DNA from: an uncultured Bacilli bacterium
GTDB taxonomy: Bacteria; Bacillota_I; Bacilli_A; RF39; UBA660
Length of the DNA: 7,212 nucleotides
Assembly: GCA_944371545.1 (NCBI GenBank)
Contig: CALVXT010000066.1
Span: 1 to 7,212, forward strand
Reading direction: 5' to 3'
The translations under genes were made by a program, and so were the position numbers. The notes under the pieces were generated by a model that saw only the letters and a list, made by a program, of their open reading frames with translations, was not told where the DNA came from and did not search any database. Shown piece after piece: positions 1 to 4,915 of this stretch (position 1 is its first letter; the number at the start of each line of letters is the position of its first letter).

Positions 1-224
1 GTTTCTTCTTTTTCACCAATTAATCTTGCTGGTATAACTTTTGTATCATTAATTACTAAAACATCTCCAGGAACTAAGTAGTCAATAATGTCTGTAAAAT
101 GTTTATGTTCAATTTCTCCAATATCTCGATCCATGACTAAAAGTCTTGATGAAGATCGATCTTTTAATGGCGTTTGAGCAATCAATTCTTCTGGTAAATC
201 ATAATTGAAATCTTCTGTACTCAT
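1..224 (-). CDS. queA: QueA, S-adenosylmethionine:tRNA ribosyltransferase-isomerase (N-terminal part, cut by window edge)
   Basis: QueA transfers and isomerises the ribosyl moiety of S-adenosylmethionine onto 7-aminomethyl-7-deazaguanine in tRNA, giving epoxyqueuosine at the wobble position of GUN-anticodon tRNAs. It is a cytoplasmic enzyme. Only the first 74 codons are present; the rest lies beyond base 1. The visible N-terminus is diagnostic: YDLPEELIAQTPLKDRSSSR (residues 8-27), then GEIEHKHF and PGDVLVINDTKVIPARL, the classic QueA opening. The ATG at 224-222 is preceded by a purine-rich ribosome site (GAGAGGAAG) around 232-240. Its first bases overlap the tmk stop (ATGA, 4 nt), which suggests translational coupling as the last visible gene of the run. 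A tgt gene is expected next in many Firmicutes but is outside the window. Identity is confident; completeness cannot be judged. Confidence 0.95.
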   Translation of the reverse strand, partial: MSTEDFNYDLPEELIAQTPLKDRSSSRLLVMDRDIGEIEHKHFTDIIDYLVPGDVLVINDTKVIPARLIGEKEE

Positions 225-901
225 TTTAACGCTTCCTCTCTAGTAATTTCTTTATATATTTCGTTATGAATATCTTCGATATTTCGAAGTTGATTTTTAA
301 ATGTGCAATTAATTATACAATAATGATATATCTCTACAAGCTCCTGATAGATTTCTAAAGATTTTTGTAAATGTTTTCTATTTTTTTCGGCTTTATCCAA
401 ATTTCCTCTTTGTTTTAATAGATCACAAGATATTTCAATCGGAACATATAGAAAAAAAATTTTGTCTGGTTTAGGTAACTTTAAAATTTCATATTCTAAA
501 TACTCTATATCTTGATAAAATTTTTTTCTTGAACTTTTGTCATTAATTTTACTACCTTGATGTGCCATACTAGATGATGTATAACGATTTAAAATAATAT
601 AATCGTTATTTTCTATTGCGTAATTTAACGATCCTAGATGAAATCGTCTATCCGCAGCATAATACAAACTTGTAACATATGGATCTAACGAGCTAATATC
701 TTTAAAATAAGATTTTCCAATACTTGGTATTCCTAATAAAGGTCCTCCAATAATTTTTCCAGTTTCTACTTCATAATTAGGAAAGGAAAAATATGCAACT
801 TTTTTTCCATTGCATTTTAATCTTTCAATCAATTTTTGGGATTGTGTTTCTTTTCCAGAACAATCAGATCCTTCAATCACAATAATTTTTGCTTTTTTCA
901 T
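221..901 (-). CDS. tmk: Thymidylate kinase (dTMP kinase), divergent type
   Basis: The product, 226 aa, is a P-loop nucleoside-monophosphate kinase predicted to convert dTMP to dTDP with ATP. The P-loop EGSDCSGKETQ is at residues 10-20, followed by FPNY (40-43), which fits the FP motif, and AADRR (82-86), a plausible dTMP-contacting arginine region. The segment NRYTSSSMAHQGSK (105-118) aligns with the DRY...QG nucleotide-contacting motif of Tmk, but the usual Asp of DR(Y/W) is Asn here. A charged lid-like stretch (RGNLDKAEKN, 165-174) follows. Typical bacterial Tmk is about 205-215 aa; the extra length is mainly between the P-loop and NRY. The ATG at 901 lies inside the end of glyA (29-nt overlap) and has a good ribosome site, GAGAGGTAA, at 906-914. 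The stop overlaps queA. It follows folD and glyA, which feed methylene-folate to dTMP synthesis, supporting a dTMP role. Another deoxynucleotide kinase specificity is possible but less likely. Confidence 0.85.
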   Translation of the reverse strand: MKKAKIIVIEGSDCSGKETQSQKLIERLKCNGKKVAYFSFPNYEVETGKIIGGPLLGIPSIGKSYFKDISSLDPYVTSLYYAADRRFHLGSLNYAIENNDYIILNRYTSSSMAHQGSKINDKSSRKKFYQDIEYLEYEILKLPKPDKIFFLYVPIEISCDLLKQRGNLDKAEKNRKHLQKSLEIYQELVEIYHYCIINCTFKNQLRNIEDIHNEIYKEITREEALK

Positions 902-2126
902 TTATTACCTCTCTTTTAAAACAACTTGTTAAGTCTAGAACTTCTTTTTTTAATTCTTGTAATTCTTTTTCATCTTGACTATTTTTTAAAGCTTTTACAA
1001 TAATTTCTCCCACTTTTTTGAATTCTTTTTCTTTAAATCCTCTAGTAGTCATCGCTGGAGTTCCTATTCTTATTCCACTTGTAATCATTGGACTTTCTGT
1101 TTCATTTGGAATTGTATTTTTATTCACGGTTATATATATTTTATCTAAAAGTTCTTCGGCTTCTTTTCCTGTTAACCCACAAGAGCTTTTCACGTCAACA
1201 AGGATTAAATGATTATCAGAGCCGTTTGAAATCATTTTAAAATTTGCTTCTTTTAATACCTCAATTAAGGCTTGCATATTTTTTAAAACTTGCTTTTGAT
1301 AATCAATAAATTCTGGTTGAAGAGCCTCATAAAAGCACTGCGTTTTGGCAGCGATTACATGTTCTAAAGGTCCTCCTTGAATTCCTGGAAAAACGGTTTT
1401 ATTTATTTTTTTGGCAATTTCTTCATTATTCGTTAAGATAATTCCACCTCTTGGCCCTCGTAGAGTTTTATGCGTAGTTGATGTTACTACATCTGCATAC
1501 AAACAAGGATTTGGATGAAGTCCTGCGGCAACTAATCCTGCAATATGTGCCATATCTACAAACAAATATGCACTTACTTCATCAGCAATTTCTCGAAACT
1601 TTTTAAAATCAATAATTCTAGAATAAGCACTAGCTCCAGCAATAATCATTTTTGGTTTTTCTTTTAAAGCAAGTGCACGAATTTCATCATAATTAAGCAT
1701 TTCTGTAACTGGATCAACATCATAGGAAACTATTTCATAGTCTTGACCACTAAAACTCATTTTGTGACCATGAGTTAGATGTCCTCCGTGAGACAAATCC
1801 AAACCCAATACTTTATCACCTTTTTTTAGTAATGCGCGATACACAGCCATATTCGCACTAGAACCGGAATGAGGTTGTACATTTGCATATTTAACATTAA
1901 ATAATTGACATACATAAGAGATAGCTAAATTCTCCATTTCATCAATATATTCACATCCACCATAATATCTTTTTCCTGGATATCCTTCAGCATATTTATT
2001 TGTAAAAACACTTCCTTGTAAGAGACGGACAAAATCTGAAGCATAATTTTCTGATGCGATAAGTTCAATATTTTCTTGTTGTCTTTTTTCTTCTTTCTCT
2101 AATATTTCTATTATTTTTGGATCCAT
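873..2126 (-). CDS. glyA: Serine hydroxymethyltransferase
   Basis: This PLP-dependent cytoplasmic enzyme interconverts serine plus tetrahydrofolate with glycine plus 5,10-methylene-tetrahydrofolate, the main entry of one-carbon units. The 417-aa product has the family length. Visible motifs are ELIASEN (21-27), NKYAEGYPGKRYYGG (43-57), PHSGSSAN (85-92; most family members have SGSQAN), DMAHIAGL (191-198, with the PLP-contacting Asp), TSTTHKTLRGPRGG (215-228, with the Schiff-base lysine K220), FPGIQGGP (246-253) and SGIRIGTPAMTTRG (350-363). The ATG at 2126-2124 shares its A with the folD stop (TAATG) and has AAGAAGGA just upstream. The last codons (about residues 409-417, after the conserved end near F403) form a short tail containing the tmk start. 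Tight packing with folD and tmk makes a folate/dTMP cassette. All catalytic landmarks are present, so it should be active. Confidence 0.98.
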   Translation of the reverse strand: MDPKIIEILEKEEKRQQENIELIASENYASDFVRLLQGSVFTNKYAEGYPGKRYYGGCEYIDEMENLAISYVCQLFNVKYANVQPHSGSSANMAVYRALLKKGDKVLGLDLSHGGHLTHGHKMSFSGQDYEIVSYDVDPVTEMLNYDEIRALALKEKPKMIIAGASAYSRIIDFKKFREIADEVSAYLFVDMAHIAGLVAAGLHPNPCLYADVVTSTTHKTLRGPRGGIILTNNEEIAKKINKTVFPGIQGGPLEHVIAAKTQCFYEALQPEFIDYQKQVLKNMQALIEVLKEANFKMISNGSDNHLILVDVKSSCGLTGKEAEELLDKIYITVNKNTIPNETESPMITSGIRIGTPAMTTRGFKEKEFKKVGEIIVKALKNSQDEKELQELKKEVLDLTSCFKREVINEKSKNYCD

Positions 2127-2977
2127 TATTTTTCCTTCTTTCTTTTTAAAGCCAACTCATATACATTTTCTAGCAAAGTAACAATTGTCATCGGACCTAC
2201 TCCTCCAGGTACAGGTGTTATATATGATGCTTTTTCTTTAATCTTCTCAAAATCCATATCTCCGATGACATGTCCATTTTCCCGGTTGATTCCTACATCG
2301 ATACATACTGTACCTTCTTTAACCATATCTTCTGTTATAAAACGGGGATGACCAACTGCTGAAATTAAAATATCTGCTTGCAAAGTAAGCTCTTTTAAAT
2401 TTTTGGTTTTTGAATGAGCAATTGTTACTGTCGCATCACGATTTAAAAACATAATAGCGAGAGGTCGTCCAACAATCTGACTGCGTCCAATTATTAACAC
2501 TTTCTTTGAAGCGATAGGAATTTTATATTCTTTCAATAAATTCAAAATTCCTAAAGGAGTTGCCGCTAAAACTTGTTCTTGATTAGCCAATAAGTGTCCT
2601 AAATTATCAATACCAAAGCCATCAACATCTTTGCTTCCTAAAATATAAGAAACTATTTTCTTTTCATCCAAATTTTTTGGTAAAGGACTTTGTACTAAGA
2701 TTCCATCTATAGTTTTATCTTGATTAAAAAATTCAATCATATCAATAATTTCTTGCTCATTAACTTCTTCATTAAAATGCTTTTCTACTGCATAAATACC
2801 AACTTCTTGACAGGCTTTTAATTTGTTTCGTACATAAATTTCACTGGCGGGATCGTTTCCTACCCTAATAATTGCTAAGCCTGGGATGATACCTTCCTTT
2901 TTTTTTAACTCTTCAACTTTCTTTTTTAAATTTTCTCTTTTTTCTTTAGCTAAAGTTTTTCCATCTAACAAAACCAT
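2126..2977 (-). CDS. folD: FolD, bifunctional methylenetetrahydrofolate dehydrogenase / methenyltetrahydrofolate cyclohydrolase
   Basis: FolD oxidises 5,10-methylene-tetrahydrofolate to the methenyl form (NADP-dependent) and hydrolyses that to 10-formyl-tetrahydrofolate, linking serine-derived carbon to purine and formyl-Met-tRNA synthesis. At 283 aa it has the normal length. Visible motifs: RVGNDPASEIYVRNKLKAC (38-56) with the conserved Y48 and catalytic K52; GILVQSPLP (92-100; the common form has L where S97 is) with the substrate-binding Gln; KDVDGF (116-121); the NADP-binding GRSQIVGRPLA (164-174); ATVTIAHSKT (182-191); and the signature TPVPGGVGPMT (254-264). The usual Cys before TP in PCTP is replaced by Ala (AATPLGI). 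The ATG at 2977 has an AGAGGAAC ribosome site around 2984-2991. The 42-nt gap from ruvB shows no terminator or convincing promoter, so co-transcription with ruvAB is likely. Confidence 0.98.
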   Translation of the reverse strand: MVLLDGKTLAKEKRENLKKKVEELKKKEGIIPGLAIIRVGNDPASEIYVRNKLKACQEVGIYAVEKHFNEEVNEQEIIDMIEFFNQDKTIDGILVQSPLPKNLDEKKIVSYILGSKDVDGFGIDNLGHLLANQEQVLAATPLGILNLLKEYKIPIASKKVLIIGRSQIVGRPLAIMFLNRDATVTIAHSKTKNLKELTLQADILISAVGHPRFITEDMVKEGTVCIDVGINRENGHVIGDMDFEKIKEKASYITPVPGGVGPMTIVTLLENVYELALKRKKEK

Positions 2978-3019
2978 CGTTTGTTCCTCTTTTCTATATA
3001 TAATTTTGAAAACGACAAA

Positions 3020-4027
3020 TTAAAATAATGTTCCTTGCCTATCTATTTTTAAATGCTTATAAGCTTTTTCACATGCAACACGCCCTCTTGGAGTTCGTTT
3101 AATAAATCCTTCTTGAAGTAAAAATGGTTCAACAACGTCTTCTAGAGTTGAAGGCTCTTCTCCAATTGAAGTGGCAATAGTTTCCACACCTACTGGGCCC
3201 CCATTAAATTTGGTAATTAAGCTTGTTAAATATTCGATATCAATAGCATCTAAACCAAATTCGTCAACTTTTAATTTTTTTAAGGATTCGTCAGCAAGTT
3301 CATAATCAATAATTTCTTTGCCACCTACTAAAGCAAAATCGCGAACCCGCTTAAATAAACGATTAGCAATTCGTGGTGTTTTTCGACATCTTTTAGCAAT
3401 TAATCTTGCAGCATCTTCTTCAATAGGCATTTCAAAAACGCGACTCGTTCGTTTGACAATTTTTAAAAGTTCATCTTCTGAATAGTAATTTAATTTTGAA
3501 ACAATCCCAAAGCGATCTCGCAGCGGACTAGATATGTCGCCTGCTCTTGTAGTTGCTCCTACCAAAGTAAAAGGTGGTAAATCAATTTTTAAGTTTCTAC
3601 TTTTACCATCGCTATTTAAAACTAAGTCCATTTCAAAATCTTCCATAGCTGGATATAAGATTTCTTCAATAAATTTAGGCATACGATGAATTTCATCGAT
3701 AAATAATACATCTCCTGGTTCTAAAGTGGATAAAATCGCTGCTAAATCGCCACTTTTTTCAATTGATGGACCACTAGCTGTTTTAATGTTTACCCCTAGT
3801 TCGTTAGCAATGATATGAGCAAGTGTTGTTTTACCAAGGCCTGGTGGACCATAAAGTAGAACATGATCTAAAGATTCATTTCGTATTTTCGCTGCTTCAA
3901 TAAAGACTTTTAAATTGCTTGTAATTTCTTCTTGCCCAACATATTCTTTTAAACTTTGAGGACGAATATTCGCTTCGAAACCATCACTTGCTTGCTCTTC
4001 TGCATCTAATATTTTTTCATCTTCCAC
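3020..4027 (-). CDS. ruvB: RuvB, Holliday junction branch-migration ATPase
   Basis: RuvB forms hexameric AAA+ motors that, loaded by RuvA, drive branch migration of Holliday junctions during recombinational repair. From the GTG at 4027 the protein is 335 aa, the normal family length. Domain order: N-terminal RPQSLKEYVGQ (22-32); Walker A GPPGLGKTT (60-68); Walker B VLFIDEIHR (107-115); sensor 1 LVGATTRAG (155-163); arginine finger in SSPLRDRFG (166-174, R170); sensor 2 TPRIANRLFKRVRD (217-230); C-terminal winged helix with NGGPVGVETIA (275-285) and TPRGR (312-316). An in-frame ATG at 4048 would add seven residues, but it has no ribosome site. A strong one (AGGAAGGAAG, 4034-4043) lies after it and is well spaced for the GTG, so I chose the GTG. 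It follows ruvA in the standard order. Confidence 0.97.
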   Translation of the reverse strand: MEDEKILDAEEQASDGFEANIRPQSLKEYVGQEEITSNLKVFIEAAKIRNESLDHVLLYGPPGLGKTTLAHIIANELGVNIKTASGPSIEKSGDLAAILSTLEPGDVLFIDEIHRMPKFIEEILYPAMEDFEMDLVLNSDGKSRNLKIDLPPFTLVGATTRAGDISSPLRDRFGIVSKLNYYSEDELLKIVKRTSRVFEMPIEEDAARLIAKRCRKTPRIANRLFKRVRDFALVGGKEIIDYELADESLKKLKVDEFGLDAIDIEYLTSLITKFNGGPVGVETIATSIGEEPSTLEDVVEPFLLQEGFIKRTPRGRVACEKAYKHLKIDRQGTLF

Positions 4028-4033
4028 AAAAAT

Positions 4034-4043
4034 CTTCCTTCCT
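4034..4043 (-). promoter_or_regulatory. Ribosome binding site that decides the ruvB start
   Basis: On the minus strand this reads AGGAAGGAAG. It lies just downstream of the in-frame ATG at 4048-4046, so it cannot serve that codon. Nine bases separate AGGAAGG from the GTG at 4027-4025, a normal Shine-Dalgarno distance. It is the main reason for calling the GTG start. The resulting N-terminus, MEDEKILDAE, resembles the short acidic starts of other Bacilli RuvB proteins. Confidence 0.7.
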
Positions 4044-4049
4044 AACATA

Positions 4050-4078
4050 TTTATAAGTCATTAATATTTTTATCACAA
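4050..4078 (-). promoter_or_regulatory. Possible internal promoter in front of ruvB
   Basis: On the minus strand TTGTGA (4073-4078) is separated by 17 bases from TATAAA (4050-4055). This gives a 4/6 match to the -35 box, a 5/6 match to the -10 box and ideal spacing. Transcription would start near 4043, placing the ribosome site for the GTG start at the very 5' end of the message. The region is very AT-rich, so a chance match is a real possibility. The ruvA-ruvB gap of 79 nt to the GTG is larger than any other gap in the run, leaving room for a secondary promoter. Confidence 0.3.
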
Positions 4079-4106
4079 TTTTTTATAGTTTTTCGTAATA
4101 GAACTT

Positions 4107-4661
4107 TTACTTCAATAAAAGTTTTAATGCTTCTTTTACTTGTTCTTCAATTTTTAAGTTTGCATCCATATTTGGAAGAATTTTTTTGATATCTACTGTT
4201 TTATATCCTAATCCTTCTAAAACGCTAACTAATTCATCAAAACCGCCAATATTTGTTGTATCACTAGAAGCAGTCAATTTTCCTTTTAAATCTAAAATAA
4301 TCTGTCTTGCTACTTTATCGCCCACTTTAGGAAACTTTTTTAAATATAAAATATTTTCTCTGTCTATTGCGTCTATAATTCCGTTTACACTACCGGTTGC
4401 AAGCATAGGCATAATCAGTTTTGGACCTACTCCTTTAACATTTAAAAGTTTTAAAAACAAATTTTTTTCATCTTTAGAAGAAAATCCATATAAAGAATAT
4501 TCATCTTCACGAATATAACTATAAATATAAATTTTTGCCTCTTCGTCTAACTTATATTGAAATGGATTGGCTACAAAAATATGATATCCTATTCCATTAT
4601 TGTCTAATACAATATAATTTGATTCTTGATCCTTCACGATTCCTTTTATATAACTATACAT
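4107..4661 (-). CDS. ruvA: RuvA, Holliday junction DNA-binding protein
   Basis: RuvA tetramers bind the four-way junction and load RuvB rings. From the ATG at 4661 the product is 184 aa, slightly shorter than the roughly 200 typical. Domain I is an OB fold (about 1-63) with MYSYIKGIV at the start, GIGYHIFVANPF (23-34) and REDEYSLYGF (51-60). Domain II carries two helix-hairpin-helix motifs, LLNVKGVGPK (72-81) and FPKVGDKVARQIILDLKGKL (110-129). A short linker (130-139) leads to the RuvB-binding domain III (140-184) with LVSVLEGLGYK (144-154). The frame is open upstream to an ATG at 4691, but that adds a hydrophobic MYDIIILVIM extension foreign to RuvA and has no ribosome site. GGTGA at 4667-4671 supports 4661; the adjacent ATG at 4664 is a close alternative. 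It is the first gene after the leader and promoter. Confidence 0.96.
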   Translation of the reverse strand: MYSYIKGIVKDQESNYIVLDNNGIGYHIFVANPFQYKLDEEAKIYIYSYIREDEYSLYGFSSKDEKNLFLKLLNVKGVGPKLIMPMLATGSVNGIIDAIDRENILYLKKFPKVGDKVARQIILDLKGKLTASSDTTNIGGFDELVSVLEGLGYKTVDIKKILPNMDANLKIEEQVKEALKLLLK

Positions 4662-4666
4662 CATTA

Positions 4667-4671
4667 TCACC
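4667..4671 (-). promoter_or_regulatory. Ribosome binding site choosing the ruvA start
   Basis: On the minus strand TTTTGGTGAT precedes the tandem ATGATG. The GGTGA core is five bases from the second ATG (4661-4659) and two from the first (4664-4662), favouring the second. The upstream ATG at 4691 is preceded only by TTTTAAACGT, which has no Shine-Dalgarno match. Confidence 0.6.
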
Positions 4672-4707
4672 AAAATAATGATATCATACATACGTTTAAA
4701 ATTAAAG

Positions 4708-4729
4708 TTTTAGAAACTTTTTTCTAAAA
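4708..4729 (-). promoter_or_regulatory. Nine-bp hairpin in the ruvA leader
   Basis: The arms at 4708-4716 and 4721-4729 are perfectly complementary (9 bp) with a 4-base loop. On the transcript the hairpin would form about 40-60 nt upstream of the ruvA start. All but two of its pairs are A-U, so it is only moderately stable. The sequence after it on the minus strand is CTTTAATTTTAAA, not a clean U-run, so I do not call it a terminator. It may simply separate the 15-bp leader stem from the translation start. Confidence 0.4.
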
Positions 4730-4743
4730 AATATGTATAAGAA

Positions 4744-4824
4744 AAGCATTCTTTAATTAAAACTTAGAAAAAAGGATTTAGATAGAGTCTTTAAGTTCAA
4801 AAATATATAAATTAAAGAATGCTT
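4744..4824 (-). promoter_or_regulatory. Fifteen-bp long-range inverted repeat at the 5' end of the ruvA leader
   Basis: The + strand 4744-4758 (AAGCATTCTTTAATT) and 4810-4824 are perfect reverse complements, 15 of 15 bases, enclosing a 51-base interior. The interior has a weaker nested match (4761-4766 with 4792-4797). The outer edge at 4824 coincides with the transcription start expected from the promoter at 4832-4859, so the ruvA mRNA would begin with one arm and could fold back on the other. No gene or convincing leader peptide lies inside. It could be a regulatory or stabilising 5' structure, or the remnant of a small inverted-repeat element. The structure is seen directly; the function is unknown. 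Confidence 0.6.
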
Positions 4825-4831
4825 ATAGGAT

Positions 4832-4859
4832 ATTATAATGAAAAAATTCTCTGTTTCAA
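4832..4859 (-). promoter_or_regulatory. Sigma-A-type promoter for the ruvA operon
   Basis: On the minus strand TTGAAA (4854-4859, 5/6 match to TTGACA) is followed after 16 bases by a perfect TATAAT (4832-4837). The predicted start is near 4824-4826, giving a leader of about 163 nt before ruvA. No other convincing promoter is seen between here and folD except the weak candidate before ruvB, so this probably drives ruvA-ruvB-folD-glyA-tmk-queA. The -35 box lies mostly in the loop of the terminator hairpin of the preceding gene. Confidence 0.7.
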
Positions 4860-4870
4860 GAGAATTTTTT
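4841..4870 (-). terminator. Intrinsic terminator of the surface-protein gene
   Basis: The arms at 4841-4852 and 4859-4870 form a perfect 12-bp stem with a 6-base loop. On the minus-strand transcript the stem ends in six U residues, with matching A residues on the other arm. It begins 45 bases after the TAG of the surface-protein gene, a typical distance. Because it has A/T runs on both sides it could also work on the plus strand, although no plus-strand gene needs it. Confidence 0.75.
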
Positions 4871-4915
4871 GACTTATTTTGTCATTTTTTATCGTGTCAA
4901 AGTATATCCTTGTAT

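Noticed and set aside
2978..3019. Promoter or terminator in the ruvB-folD gap
   Set aside because: A TATATA stretch is present but no -35 box at a suitable distance, and no hairpin; only the folD ribosome site is supported.
4186..4518. Plus-strand open frame of 110 codons opposite ruvA
   Set aside because: Antisense shadow of a conserved gene; no ribosome site or recognisable protein.
4667..4687. Six-codon leader ORF (ATG at 4687, TGA at 4669-4667) overlapping the ruvA ribosome site
   Set aside because: No ribosome site of its own, and such short frames are expected by chance in AT-rich DNA.
4662..4691. Longer ruvA starting at the ATG at 4691
   Set aside because: It adds a hydrophobic stretch not found in RuvA and has no ribosome site, whereas GGTGA sits just before the ATGATG at 4664/4661.
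4811..4839. Plus-strand promoter using the other side of the palindromic ATTATAAT
   Set aside because: The plus-strand -35 candidate is poor and the only thing downstream is the terminator hairpin and antisense of the surface gene.
4868..4901. TTTGAC...GTCAAA inverted repeat just after the surface-gene stop
   Set aside because: Only 6 bp with a 22-base loop; the 12-bp hairpin at 4841-4870 explains termination better.
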